Counted from the stretch's first letter, positions 1-11,624 are shown. The stretch: DNA of 64,000 nt from Zingiber officinale (GCF_018446385.1 NC_055996.1:125957750-126021749), one strand, 5' to 3'. The notes: generated from the sequence alone by a model not told the origin. Made by a program: numbers and translations.

Positions 1-252
1 TATATATTAGCCGGTTCTCCGGGGACTCATCCACCGACGGATTGATAGGCTTCGTCCACCTTACGGACACGCCGAGGAGTAGGAGTATCATCTCCGAACC
101 TCGTTACATCGCTGCGTCTAAGGTTTGATCATCTTCGTTTCGTTTCTATTTAGTTATTTCCGCTGCACTAACCCTAATCGTAGGAAGAAACGCGAAGATT
201 TGGGGTCGGCTATTCATACCCCCCTCTCTAGCCGTGATCATCGGTCCTAACA
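1..252 (+). repeat. 3' part of a Copia-type LTR, family A
   Basis: This is the end of an LTR whose start lies before the window. It matches, in opposite orientation, the LTR end at 44452-44770: both share the block on the five-base words CCGACGGATTGATAGG and GGACACGCCGAGGAGTAGG, and both close with a C-rich tract then GGTCCTAACA. The terminal CA falls at 251-252. No primer-binding site follows, so this is either an insertion into the gag region next to it or an element that lost its leader. The missing left end prevents a target-duplication test. Confidence 0.8.
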
Positions 253-2000
253 GTAGATGTCTTCTATATCTCTAAGGACTTAGAATATATTACCTTAGAA
301 GAATTTTTTTCAACTTTTGAAGTGCATGAATCAAGATTTTAAGGTACGAAGGAGTCGAAGCACAGTATTGCCTTCAAGGAAACGAGAGATGAATATGAGT
401 CAGAATCCTCTCTCGACGACAAAGAAATGGTAATGATGGTAAGGCGTTTTAAAAAGTTATTTAAATAAAAAAAACTAACCATCCGCAGGGTAGAAAGAAA
501 AGGTCAATCAAATGCTGTCACTGCAATGAAGAAGGGCATGCTAAGGACAACTGCCCTAAGTTAAGGAACAAGGATAAGGACAAACGAAAGAAGTTTGTCC
601 AAATGAACAAGTACAAGACTTTAAAGGTGACGTGGGATGAAACATCGCTTGAATCGGAAGTTGAGGCTTTCTTCGGGCTTGCGCTGATGGCAAGTCATCA
701 AAACAAACACAAAGAAAGCTCTTCCGAAATGAGCATCGAGAGCATCGATGAAGGGGGAGCGACATCGGAAGAAAGCAGCAGTTCAGAGGGAGCCACAGAC
801 AACGAGATTGATAAGGTAAGTCAGGTACGATCTCTTCCTCCCGATAAAATATTTAAATTTGTTAAATTATTATCTAAAGATTGTTGCAAATTAGAAAAAA
901 AATTAAAGAATTAAAAGTAATTCTAGTAAACTCTTGTCAATTAGAAGATTTTGATAAATTAAAGTTAAAAAATGATAATTTATAAAAAGAAATAAAAAAA
1001 CTTAAAAAAAACATACATGCACATACAGTACAAGTATTAGAAAATATAATTTGAACTGGTATTTTAAATATCACAAAGACAAATTAAGAAAATTTCAAAG
1101 AAATATGTTCCTAAAAATTCTTAATTAATCTAGTTGGCTGGAACCTATATTAGATTCCAAAGTCTTGTTTAACTTGAACTTTAATTAGACTTAGCGCTTT
1201 CAGTGAGAAAATTAAACGTTTTAATTTCCTTATGAGGCTTTGTCTAGAAAGTGATTGTTCCTTCAATAATCAAGAAGGTCTAGTACCTCGCCACAGCCTG
1301 GAAGTCAAATATTGAAATAAAATATTTAATTGACTAACTGATAAAGTATTAAAATTGAAATTAGATAATGCTTTGAATAGTTACTCAATTTTTTTTTCAA
1401 AAATTCATAAAAAAATTTATGCAAATCTGTTTAACTTAGAAAAAAAAAACATTTTTTTAACTTAAAGGTTTTAAGTTATTTTATAAACTTGTACTTTACC
1501 AAAATGTATTTTATATTTTGCATAAAATTTTTTTAAAAACTTGGAAAAAAATTTCCTTAGAATTTTTTTTTTCTTACGTAGAAATGTTTTTTATTTAAAG
1601 TTTTTTTTATCAGATTTACTTTACCAAAATTTCTACAACAAATTTTTTAAAAAAATTTGTTTAACTGAGGAAATTATTGATTGTTTCACAAAAAAATTTT
1701 ACTTAGATTTTTTTTTTTACATTTTTAGTGTTATCAAAATTATTCTCAGTATTTTCAAAATCTTGATAAATTTTTTAAAATTATTTGTAAATCAGAGTTT
1801 TATAAAATTTACCCTTAGATTATTTTATTTTTGTACCCGATTTTTTATGTGATCAAAAGAGGAGAAGGGAAGATTAAGTCTAGGGGAAGTAGATTTTTAG
1901 ATTTTTTAATTTTTGCACTTGAATTGTAAATTTATTGTTTTTATTTTATATTTGTTTACCCTAACATAACTTAGGTTACTCACATCAAAAAGGGGAAGAT
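253..2000 (+). mobile_element. Decayed internal region of a Copia retrotransposon
   Basis: This stretch runs from the LTR fragment to the next LTR. It holds a gag remnant (483-914), then about 1 kb of very AT-rich sequence with poly-T and poly-A runs and no recognisable pol, and ends in a polypurine tract (about 1987-1999) directly before the LTR at 2001. Integrase, reverse transcriptase and RNase H were not found, so the internal region is deleted or beyond recognition. The gag style (acidic tail after one zinc knuckle) resembles the SIRE/Maximus branch of Copia, which is inference. Confidence 0.7.
483..914 (+). pseudogene. Copia gag fragment with CCHC zinc knuckle
   Basis: Gag packages the retrotransposon RNA into particles. 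One open frame runs through 483-914. It begins with a basic stretch, then a zinc knuckle of the form C-x2-C-x4-H-x4-C at 513-554 (key residues C, C, H, C; core CHCNEEGHAKDNC), then about 100 residues rich in Ser and Glu. Upstream of 483 the similar basic motif (VRRFKKLFK at about 440) is in another frame with a stop between, so a frameshift separates the two parts. The capsid domain is missing and the frame closes without reaching a protease. It is a non-functional remnant. Confidence 0.75.
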
Positions 2001-2880
2001 TGTTGGTACCCCAAAGTTATTTTGATGTATTCAAACAAGTTAAGTTAGGTCCTGTTGTGTTTAACCTTATGTTTAAGTGTGCAGGAGCTTAGGAACATAA
2101 GAAGTCGAGCAAAAGAAGCATCTATGAGAAGGGCGGCACGGGAGAGAGCTGACGGGTTCGGTGCGTCTAAGGGACGAAGTGCTGCAGAAGAGTACGTGGG
2201 CGGACGAGAAGGAGGTGTGTGGTGTTTCCGAGGGACGAGAAGTCGGAGTGGAAGGTTGCTCGAGAAAGCCAAAAGTTGAGTTCGAGTGAGCCCTATTCAA
2301 GATGGTCAAAATCACCCAAGCGAGTGGAGCCGGAGCGGAAGACCCGGACCGAGGCGAGCAGAACCAGAGTAGAGAGCTCGGATCGAAAAAGTCAACCAAA
2401 TTGACTTTGTGGATCCGGGCACCTAGATCCATTCCGGGCGTCCGGAACTCAAATATTATCATATTCGACGTGAACTTTGACCGACGTGTAGGGGATAGAA
2501 TTATATCTCACTCCAAGTGCATGGAACCCTTCCAGGTGCCCCAACCAAGACTATTAATACAGCCTTAGTCTAGAAGCTAAACAACAACAAGCATTCTTGC
2601 ATCAACACTTGTACGCATCTTAGTTTTCATTTAGCTTCTCATTTTCTGTATTTACACTACTGTAAAGAGGCTTCTCCGCCTGAAAGAGAATTTAGTGCTA
2701 CTCCATTCCTTGGATTAACAACCTCTCTAGTTGTAACCAAGTAAATTCTCTGAGCCTCTATTTTTTCAGTTTATTTAATTGTTTTATGCAAGTGTTCTTT
2801 TAAGTACGAGAAGGGTTTGTTTTGATTTTGTGTAGGGCTATTCAACCCCCCCCCTTTCTAGCCGGCCAACGGTCCCAACA
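2001..2880 (+). mobile_element. 3' LTR of a Copia element, family D
   Basis: The LTR starts TGTTGGTACC straight after a polypurine tract (1987-1999) and ends GGTCCCAACA at 2880, giving 880 bp with TG...CA termini. It is the same family as the solo LTR at 11625-12470: both carry the words AAGTGTGCAGGA, a GCGGAAGAGTA-like block, GAGGCTTCTCCGC and a terminal C-run before the end. The bases on either side (AAGAT and GCGTG) are not a target duplication, as expected for the 3' LTR of an element whose 5' end lies outside the window. Short open frames inside it are not genes. Confidence 0.85.
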
Positions 2881-3085
2881 GCGTGCACGCGCGCTACCGA
2901 AACTCTATATAAAGGGAGGCCCAAGTATCGGCAGAGGTATGTGATATTCACTATTTACGCTAAAGTAGTCTTCTTGTTACTCCGCTTCATTCCTCATTGT
3001 CAGTGACTAACTTGAGTGTCGGAGGGTCAACGCTGGGGACCTCTTTCTTGGCTCGACACTGACGTAGTTTTTATTGCAAATCCAT
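2881..3085 (+). repeat. Fragment resembling the R-U5 part of a Gypsy LTR
   Basis: The segment has a TATA motif (CTATATAAAGG at about 2904) followed after roughly 100 bases by ACTTGAGTGTCGGAGGGTCA and GGGGACCTC. That word series is common in plant Ty3/Gypsy LTRs shortly after the transcription start, which is from memory. Family D lies directly before it. No internal Gypsy sequence follows, so it is a truncated piece. The right limit is approximate. Confidence 0.5.
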
Positions 3086-4612
3086 GCGGAGTCCATAGAA
3101 AAACAATGTAAATACCACATCCATAACTTTTCATCTCTTTAACTTTTGGACATGATCAAATATCATATACGTTTGAACGAGATTGAAATATTCCACGGTA
3201 TATCGCCTACAATTGCTACTCTCCCAATGTCACATCCCAGCCAGCTTGATTATTTCATGTAAATGATTTATTGAGCATATTTATATGTAGTTCAGGGGTG
3301 GCTATGTGTGTCTGTTGTCTCTTTGGACAATTTTAGTGGATTTATAACTTTTGATGGGTAGATAATGCGGTAAAAATAAATTTATTTTTTAAATATACTA
3401 TTGGAGATGCCCTTAGTAGGCTCCACACATATATGCTTGGTAATCATCAAAACCGTTACACTTGCACCCTGGTGTTTTCCAAATAGCGAACGAATCAATA
3501 TTGCTACTTGCTAATTGCTAATTGCTAATTGCCTAATAAAGATAGCTACATCTTCGTAAAAATTTCTAATTGCCTAATAAAGATAAAGAAATGTAAAAGA
3601 AAATCGATAACCCGCACGAAATAGAAATCCATATAAAAGCTACATTAATTAACTTGCAACTAAAACTACATCTGATCCATGATAATTTTGAATCACCACA
3701 ATTTCAAAAGCACAAAGGTAAACTATTGCTGCTTCCTGTTCCCCTAATAGTTTACTGACATGATGTTTGAAATGCAGATAAGATGGACCCTAAACCATCT
3801 GCCCACCTCCTTCCCCGAACCAGGAAAAATATTATCAACAGCTGTTCGCCAACGGTCGACACGTGGACTCCAATCGAATCTAATGATCTTTCTGTTGGAA
3901 CGGCAGCTTAGTTTGAATGAAAGGTTCCTGGATTAAAGAACGGGGATCGAATCTGAGACAAAGCATGTGGGAAGCACGCAGGGTGAGGAAGGGTGACGGA
4001 TCATGATCCGTCATCCTCGAACTCCGGTTTTTGAGGGCAAAGGATAGGGAAGCGGGCATCGAGTAACAGTGCTGCAACAGTGGGGAGGAATATTCCTCGA
4101 GCAGCTCGTTGTGGCACTGACAATCACGTAAACAAAAACCAAATGATTACTGAAAAGGAGCTCGGAAAGAGAGGCGACCTGCTTCATGCATGCATCAGCA
4201 TCCCACTGAAACTGCGTGCCTGAGAGATGCTGCTGTATTTTTCAAACTTATCCTGCAATTTCATCACCACGACCTCACCAAATCATGTTCAAATGATGTT
4301 GGTACAGAACCAGATAACGCCAACTGAAATAACTCTGGTGTGGGCATCAGCATTATATCCGACGACATGGTCCATAGCTACCAGCTGACAGTCAACTATT
4401 CAGTTTCAATGCGGAGCGAGCAAATGTAGTTCATGTTAAAAAGTAATTTTTATGAAGAGTTGCAATTGGCTTTGCTTTGTTTGAGAATCTAGCTTTGATG
4501 CACAAGCATAGGATCGTGCAATTAAGGATCCAAACTGAACACTAATGCTATCGATCGCCTCTTAATTTCACCTAGAATTGTCCATCATTGCATTAAATTA
4601 AGAAAACAAGAT
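3086..4612. other. Intergenic region downstream of the IQD gene
   Basis: I see no gene here. The stretch is moderately AT-rich, with a short direct repeat of the word AATTGCTAATTGC (about 3510-3540 and nearby) and no long open frame resembling a known family. The part next to 4612 should include the 3' untranslated region of the minus-strand IQD gene. Confidence 0.5.
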
Positions 4613-6075
4613 TTACCACATTCTCTGCATGTAAATTTCCCCCTTTGCTTCGTCTTTCTGGTGAAACTTCACAGCCGGCTTCTGTATCCCACCGGTAGGC
4701 CCGGCCGAGTTGAGATTCACCTCACACAGCGGCGGTCTCTTCCTCAGCTTCGCCGCCGACGACTGTGTGTTCACCATGTAGTTGGGGGAGCTCGACGAGC
4801 TGGAGCAGTACTTCCTAGGAGTAGCCGCGGCGTTGCTGTACCGTGGCGTACTGTGCGTTGTGGCCGGAAGCCGGCACCTCTCGCCGGTCGTCCACCACTC
4901 GTTCTCCGACAAGTGGAGACGGCTGGGAATCGAGATCCGAGCCGGAACATGAGATGGAAGTGGCGAAGTGAACGAATGGCGGTCAGCAACATCATCCTCT
5001 GCCGCAAAGAGATTGTTCCGGCAGCAAGATCTTAGCATTGGACTCCACGTGTCGACCTCGACGTTCTTTGGGCTTCTGGAGAACACGGCACCGTCGATGC
5101 CTGCCGAGAGCCGCCGGTTTCGAATGTCGATATCGAGCCTCTCCTGTAACGAAGGCAACCATTTGCTAAAGTCCTGAATAACTAAGCAGAATTAGGATTG
5201 ACGACGTACCAAGGATCTCCTATGGCGGATCTCCGGTAGAAAACTTCTGACGTCGGAGATGAAATTCCGGGATCTTTGAGCTCGGACGGTGGCCTGAGCT
5301 CGGATCAGAGCTCGCATGCCATGGAGAATGGCTGCGGCTTGCTTGCGAACAAGATACCCTCTGACTAAAGCTTGCAGTTTGACCAGTGCTTTGAGAGCTC
5401 TGAGTGCTTTTCTTGCCTTCAAAGAATGCGAATTGAAGGCTTCAGAATCGAGCAATCACAGTTGATTGAATAGGCAGCAATGAATTCGATTCAGGAAATA
5501 TATTCACTTTGATAAAGAGCTATTAAAAGCTCTGTTTTTTTTTAGCAAAGAACAAGTAGTAGGAGACAAAAACAGAAATCAAGAGATCGTAGATTTGAAA
5601 TACTGTGCGAGAATTTTTCACAAGTAATCCTTCTAAATATGACTTTTTTTAGAGAGAGAATATGTAAATAAAGGAAATTTTTACGGGAGTGAGATTATGC
5701 AATGAGAAGATTCACTACCAAGTAGCCCCTGAAAGCTGTTTGAATCCGTAAAGCCGCCGACTCGTAGGAGCCGACCAGCGCAGCTCTGTTTTCGGGGAGA
5801 CGCACCGCAACAGAAGATGCGGCGGCAACTGCAATCGCGTGCTTGCTCTGCTCTTTCTTGCTTTCGGCGTAGAAGCACTTGAACCACGCCGCCTCGATGG
5901 CAGCCGCCGAGGCGCCCAGCGTCGCGTCGCCGGAGTCCAGCGACGACTTGCGAAAGCTCCACCTTTTCCTTTCCACTCTCGCCTCGCCGCGATCGTAGCT
6001 GGAGAAGTCCTTGGCCTCCTTCTTCTCCTTACTCCCACTCCAGAGGTTGCCAAACCACCGCGCCGCCCGGCCCAT
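4613..6075 (-). CDS. IQD: IQ67-domain (IQD) calmodulin-binding protein
   Basis: IQD proteins bind calmodulin and calmodulin-like proteins and act as scaffolds at microtubules, plasma membrane or nucleus. Three exons read on the minus strand: 6075-5719, 5416-5210 and 5143-4613, all phase 0, giving 364 residues. Donors are GTAGTG and GTACGT; acceptors end AAG and CAG. The ATG at 6075 is chosen because the protein then starts MGRAARWF, the family N-terminus. The IQ67 domain covers about residues 80-175: IQTAFRGYL at the end of exon 1, [14 protein letters not shown] and [11 protein letters not shown] in exon 2, with the intron inside the first IQ motif as is usual for the family. [11 protein letters not shown] near residue 310 is the DUF4005-like C-terminal motif. 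The Ala-rich stretch between AIAVAAA and the first IQ motif is shorter than usual. The subgroup looks IQD22-25-like, which is inference. Confidence 0.93.
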
Positions 6076-6600
6076 TTCCCAGCCGCCGGAAATCAATCAC
6101 GATCCTGAGGAAAGAAAAGAAGAGCCACGTTGATGTTATAAAGACAGAAGATAAAAGTAATCATCACGATCAAGAATAAATTCAAATCTTGAGAAAAACT
6201 AAACCTCAAATAATTAACCCCTACCTCTCTTTCAAGTGGTAAAACTCAAAAGAGAGAAGATAAAAGTAATGCAAAGATCAAAAGCAAGCATCTGCAAAGT
6301 TTAAAGAACGGCATTAGAAGACAAAGAACTTCACTTTGCATTCCCCCACCACCCTTCCACTTGATCGAATTCTGTCAGATCCGAGGTAAAACGCGCATAT
6401 CTCCATTACAAAGACCAAAAAAAAACACAATATATTTTTGAATCAATTCGGAGCTGAAAACTAAATGCTCGGATTCCTACGTTTGTATGAGCTCCAGATG
6501 TCTCTGCGAAGCGACAGAGGCGAGATCAAAGAAAACCTCGCAGTTCTAAACGCTCGCGTCGCGTCTTCCTCCCAATTTTATAACGAGAAATCTATCCGTT
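6076..6600 (-). promoter_or_regulatory. IQD 5' untranslated region with likely leader intron and TATA box
   Basis: On the minus strand a strong acceptor (CTTTTCTTTCCTCAG) ends at 6105, only 29 bases before the ATG. A matching donor (GAG then GTAGGGG) sits at 6224-6218, so a leader intron at about 6105-6224 is likely. A TATAAAA motif at about 6574-6583 (minus) would place the start of transcription near 6545. These are sequence-based guesses without transcript support. Confidence 0.4.
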
Positions 6601-7226
6601 TGAAATATTTAGACGCCGACAGTCTCGATAATTTCCCTCTCGCTGCATTTATTTGCCCTCAATCATCCGCACGGCATGTGCCGTGGCTACCGCTCACATT
6701 CAAGGAGTTGCTCTGAGTGCGTGGAGAACGTACCAAAATGAAGAGCGGGAAAAGGGAGGCGCAGCCTCCTCTGCTCTGCTAAGGACTCCGATGCCTATCA
6801 AACTAGAGAAAGGAAAACAGAGAACGCTTCCTCTTTTCTCGCAGCAACGCCGTCGTCGCCGCCGCTCTGTTTGAAATAGAGTGGTTTTGGCGGCGGAGAA
6901 TCCGGAGAGAAGAAGAGGAAGGATTTTTCTAAAAGGAAAAAAAAACGCAAATTTGATTACGGTTTCGTGATGTAATCGATCCTAAATGCCAAGGAAGCGG
7001 ATCCTTCGGGTTAACTTCGCCGGATTCTTCTCCAATCAATCAGTAAAAAATTCCTTGGGTCAAAACTCATTTATGAGGGAAATTGTTTGGCAAGTGGCAA
7101 CGTGTTCTTCTTTCTCGGCCTGCGCGTCAAATCAGCTGGTTTAATAACAACGAAAGTTTGGATACAAAATTGCGGGTGATCTGTATACTAATTAATGAAT
7201 TAAGAGAATGATAATAATAAAAAAGA
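6601..7226. other. IQD upstream region, no gene seen
   Basis: The first 300 bases are GC- and GA-rich (a run of CGTCGTCGCCGCC-like triplets near 6850), typical of a plant promoter or leader. The rest becomes AT-rich. Nothing recognisable as a gene or element was found before the LTR-like repeat at 7227. Confidence 0.4.
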
Positions 7227-8449
7227 TGTATTGAAAAATTAATTTTCATAATCGAATAATATGGACACGGACGGATATTTTAAAAATTAATTTTTTGAGT
7301 GAATAAAATTTTAATGTCTAAGATTAGTAAGGAAGGATTAATCCGGTATAATAGAAAGAAAGAATGGGCTTACCTACAAGTTAGGCTTATGGATGTGAAT
7401 ATATAAACACTAACTCAAATATATGCTTGAACGTCAATTTATATGAAACCATTTAAGGAATTATGAGAAATTGATCTGGCAAAATTAATTAATGTGTTCA
7501 ATAACAAAAGTAATTAATAATTAATTAATTAAAGCAATTAATTGTTTACCTCTTGGCATATTCCTATTAATTGGTGGCTCATCTTTGGGTATGAGGTAGG
7601 ATCTCTTGGACCATTTTTTTAGTCCAGGGGATGTGCGACTCGCATTTACGGTCAGGTCATGGTCATGATCCGGCCGCAAATGGTTATGATCCCTTTTTGG
7701 ATTCATCGTCCCCACTAGGTTATAGTTTTTGTTCGGAGCGGGCAGCCAGAGACCGTCCGGAGAACACTCTCGCTCGCCGCCCAGTAACCTAGCCATTTAT
7801 CCACCACCGGAGGCCCTCGGGCAACCTCCAGCTGTCCGCTCCGAACAAAAACTATAACCTAGTAGGGACATGAATCCAGGAAGGGATCACAACTATTGAC
7901 GGTCGGATCGCGACCACGATCCAATCACAAATGTGAGTGACACATTCCCTATATCACAAAAAAATTGTCCAAGAGATCTGTGCTCCTTTGGGTATACCCC
8001 CTCAACCTTATAAATAGTTCTATTTGTTTCTTACCCAAAACACAATAAGGAATCACAAGCAAAACAAATTGTGAATTTTCTTCTCTACGTCTCCTCTCTA
8101 AAAGAGTTTCAAGATTTTGAAAATCTCCCGGGACTTAAAATTTAGAGAGCTACTATTTTAAGTCATAGGTTATAATTTTCTGAAAATGATTGCCAATAAA
8201 TTATAAGTACTTAAGTGAGATAATATCATTTTATAAAAAAAAAATTAGTCTTCGTCTCAACCTTAACTCTCTCATCCAAAGAGATAAACTCACTCGAAAG
8301 GTACGTGTATTAACATTTGCAAAGGTGTTCGACGACCGACAATATCAAACCGATGATTTCAAGTTAACGGTCGACAAGACCAAGTATGTGACAATGATAC
8401 CGAGAAGGATACATTGAAAAAAATAAAAAGGATTAAATCCATATTGTCA
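7227..8449 (+). mobile_element. Decayed Copia-type LTR, family I, copy 1
   Basis: This repeat is similar along most of its length to 14357-15341. Shared words include ATTTTCATAA, GGATTGATC or GGATTAATC followed by GGTATAAT, a TATA region (TTATAAATA at about 8009), a leader with TCTCTCAT or TCTCTTATCC, and the closing GACTAAATC-like block. It begins TGTATTGAAAAATT and ends TTGTCA, followed by TATCGAGCTCC, close to the tRNA-Met-type primer site seen in element B. I therefore read it as a Copia LTR. Its U3 carries the inverted repeat at 7572-8005, which copy 2 lacks. Confidence 0.6.
7572..8005. repeat. Long inverted repeat (about 165-bp arms, 90-bp loop)
   Basis: The left arm (about 7572-7742) and right arm (about 7832-8005) are imperfect reverse complements. 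The innermost 25 bases match best: CTAGGTTATAGTTTTTG at 7716 pairs with CAAAAACTATAACCTAG at 7846. The outer ends pair through GATCTCTTGGAC near 7590 and GTCCAAGAGATC near 7970. The loop (about 7743-7831) is GC-rich. It could be a foldback element or a small-RNA hairpin precursor; the sequence does not decide. It lies inside the LTR-like repeat. Confidence 0.8.
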
Positions 8450-8823
8450 TATCGAGCTCCATTAATTTGAGTCATCGGCTTATCTAGAAGATGCTTGATG
8501 GTGGCAAAGAAAATCATGGGTCCACTGCTACCAAAGAAAAATCAGAGAAATTCTCAACAATAGTCTTCAGATGGAGGCAATAAAAGATATATTAAATTCT
8601 ATCTTGTAAGGTTACTATAAAAAAGATGCCTTCAAATGGACGATAGAAATATATAATAGATATAGATTAATATAATGATGGTTAAGACTTTCTGAGAGTC
8701 GATCACAAAACTGAGGATGATGAATTTTAATTATCTAAAATGAGGGGTCAATGGAAGACTTCAATAGAAGTTCTTGTTGAAGATATGTGAATGGAGAAGA
8801 AGTGGAAAAGGCATGGAGTTCCA
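8450..8823. other. Unassigned, probably internal Copia remnant
   Basis: Follows the LTR-like repeat and its primer-site-like TATCGAGCTCC. No reading frame longer than a few dozen codons and no gag motif could be recognised. Confidence 0.3.
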
Positions 8824-10028
8824 TTGTGAATGAGACTTTAGTCCCATATTGGGAGCTTTAAGGTAAATTAGTTGGTTTATATTGATTCACATGCTTTGAT
8901 GTTGTAAACAAATATATGGGGAAAAACTTTCTCTCTCTTTTCAAGGCAATTTTGTCCAAGTAGAACAATTAATATTTTGTCACATAAATTTTTTGCTGCT
9001 TGTGTAACAGATGCATTAAACTAAGATTAATGTAGAATCAAAATAGTCAAGCATAGCTCATCGAGTAACGATCTGAGCTCCTATATAAGGAGACTGTGAT
9101 CATAGGAAAAAAGATAACACATAAAAAAAAGGTAGCAGAAGCTCTTCACCTACGTCCCTCTATTTGTCGTGCAATTCTTTCTCGTCGGGATGCCCCTGAT
9201 AGTATACGGGTACCACTTAGTTCGCCATGATCACTTGTGCTTGGTGAAAATCACGGTTAGCCGTTATATCCTGGGAAACAGACAACTCGAGAAAGTCTCG
9301 AAGCACAACTAAAGGTAGGACGAATTTGTTTCAAGAAAACTGCATATCACAGGCCTCGATTCACACATCCAGCCGCTCGCATCACTCACACGGTCGCAAC
9401 TCTTGCTCGGCTGAATAGCCCATTCGGCCGCCTCGCTCAGTCTCTCTGCTTGTCCGACAACTCACATTCACTTGCTTGACAGCTCGTTCTCTTTGCTAAC
9501 CCAGTCGCTCGCGTCACTCACTCCACCACTCGGTCTTTCTGCTCGGCCGATCGTTCACTCACTCTGCCACTCGGCCTCTTTGCCCAGCCAGCTCCAGCTC
9601 GCTCGGCAGCTAGCTCGCTCACTCGGCAACTAGCTCACTCACTCGCCCTTTCTGCCCGAACGACCTCCAGGTCACTCAGTCGTTCAGCTTGCCCGGTCGA
9701 CCTCCTGCTTGGCCAACCTCCAGTTCACTCAGCTGCTCACCCAATTCGATCAGTCGCTTGTTCGCTCGTTCATTTGGCCGCCCTGTCATTCATTCGGTGG
9801 CTTTGCTACTCTGCCCGACCGGCCACTTGGTTGCTTCGTTCGCTCGACTGTGCATTCACTTGGTCGCCCCGTTTGCCCGCTTGGCTTCTTTGCCTAGTCA
9901 GCCCCAGCTTGCTCGGCCGTCTACTCGCCCTGCGAGTCGCTCGCCCGGCCAATCATTAAGTTCGCTTGCCCAACTGGACTCTTGCTAGAAACTCGCTCGG
10001 CCACTGTGAACCTGTGTTCGACACTTAA
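8824..10028 (+). mobile_element. Putative Copia LTR, family H
   Basis: The segment opens TGTGAATGAGACTTTAGTCC followed by a block on CATATTGGGAG, a common opening of plant Copia LTRs. It has a TATA box in CTCCTATATAAGGAG (about 9080), a leader with AAGTCTCG repeats, and a plausible end CGACACTTAACA at 10028. The U5 side contains the 600-bp CTCGCTCGG-type array described separately. Boundaries are tentative because no partner LTR or target duplication is visible. Decayed Copia pol follows. Confidence 0.45.
9370..9990. repeat. CT/CG-rich degenerate array (CTCGCTCGGC-like)
   Basis: About 620 bases are built from short degenerate words such as CACTCGGCC, CTCGCTCGGC, TTGCCCGGTCG and GCTCACTCGG, with irregular spacing. 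Any frame gives Ser-, Leu-, Arg- and Pro-rich peptides. These open frames come from the low-complexity composition and have no other gene features. The array lies within a putative LTR. Confidence 0.7.
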
Positions 10029-11110
10029 CAAATATCAATCCCTGTTGATAATTTAAGATTATCAACTTAGATCATTTCAACGGATAAATTAAATTTAAAT
10101 TTATATATTTAAATTTAGCTAAATTTCTAAAATCTCGTACAGATTATTTTATCCAGTTCTGGCCCAAACATGAGTCTGACTCAAGACAAAATTGTCAAAA
10201 TATATGAGGTAGAATGATTACAGCATGCATGTTACAATTGACCAAGAGCCTGAGTCTAACTTCTATTATGGTGCAGCCAAAAGAATTTCTTACATACACC
10301 ACTTCAAACGTAACCACAGGACGTCCTTGGCGTTGAACGGGCAATTGTACAATCTTGGCTCTCGTACTCACTAGGCAATGAACTCACGTTGGTTTATGTG
10401 CTCAATGTGTAATAAAATTCTCTCCATTCTCGATATGAAGACTTACTGATAAATGGTTGTGGGAGGCCCTTGAAGTATTTTAAATAATACTGGAAATGTG
10501 ATTGAAAAATCAACTAAGCAAGTCATTTATGGTGACCTAGGAAGAAAATAGACGATGCTGTTTGAGGAATGTCTCTTAGAGAAGAGCAGCATTCGTCAAT
10601 CGACTGTATGCTACTCACCTAAATCAAAATAATATCATATGTGAGAGCTGCACATCAGGGAAATGATAAAGGTCATGATGATAAATTTTAGGAATATTCT
10701 AAAAGTTGTGAGAAATTGTCCTTTCAGGGAGCCATTAGACCATTGAGGTAGGGATGAAAACTCTCTATAAGTCATAGAAAGGTTATAAACCTTCTTGTGG
10801 ACCCAATAAATATGAACTGATCGAATAAATATGAGGGTATTTTTGGCTAAGATGCAAATACTTCAATTGGGACCAAAAGAGTTGAATGCATAAAAATAAA
10901 TCTGATAACAGTTAAAATACGTAGCTAAGAAGCTACGAGAAGAGCATTAATATAGAATGATAAATTTTAAATATTTGTTAAATATAAATTTTAAATCTCT
11001 ACGGGTTAAATTTTCATTAAATATATGGATCCGCTAATTGAAAAGGCCTACTAAGAAATCATGTATATTACATTTTGGTGGTGAAATTATTATTAGATTA
11101 AAGTTCATCA
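10029..11110 (+). pseudogene. Decayed Copia protease / pre-integrase region
   Basis: Fragments of the Copia polyprotein can be read on the plus strand, with frameshifts and stops. Near 10370 a stretch translates ELTLVYVLNV, resembling the ELTLVDVLHVP motif between protease and integrase. Near 10640 ICESCTSGK resembles the C-x2-C-x-x-GK motif of the pre-integrase zinc region. The reverse transcriptase was not found. From about 10700 the sequence is too decayed to assign. Confidence 0.45.
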
Positions 11111-11624
11111 GTTTTGTTCAAATTTGAATTTTGATGTTTAATAATATATAGAAATTATAAATACAATTATTCATTAGGAAAAAAATGTGTGTATGTCTCC
11201 TCTAGTTAAAGATTGATAAGTTCGAAGTGAAAGAGTAGTTAAGTAAGTCAAAGTTGACCGGATACTTAATCGAGAAAATCCTAATTGGAGGTTCGGTAGA
11301 GGCAAGATAAACAGTATAGTTGGAAGAAGAAAAAAAACTAAGTCGGTCACATTGATTGGACACTTGGTATGAAAAGTTCCGATAAATGAAATCGGACAGT
11401 GAGAAAGTCCTGGTGAGTAAAATCAGACAGATAAGAAGCCCTAGTGAGTGAAGTTAGGCAATTGGAAAATCTTGGTGAGTGAAGTCGGGTAGATGAAAAG
11501 TCTTGGTAAATGAAGTCAGACAGATGGAAAGTCCTGGTGAGTGAAGCCAGGTAGTTGAAAAGTCTCGATGAGTGAAGCCAGATAGATACAAAGTCCTAGT
11601 GAGTGAAGTCAAGCGGATGGAAAG

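Noticed and set aside
1541-1852. 103-codon frame rich in Phe, Leu, Ile and Lys
   Set aside because: Low-complexity poly-T/A sequence within a decayed retrotransposon; it resembles a membrane protein only through composition.
4661-5035. Plus-strand frames opposite IQD exon 3, and similar ones at 5839-6108
   Set aside because: Shadows of the GC-rich IQD coding exons on the other strand; the minus-strand reading has family motifs and splice sites.
9689-9988. Overlapping plus-strand frames of 60-100 codons
   Set aside because: Composition effect of the CTCGCTCGG-like array; three overlapping frames are open at once and none shows a motif.
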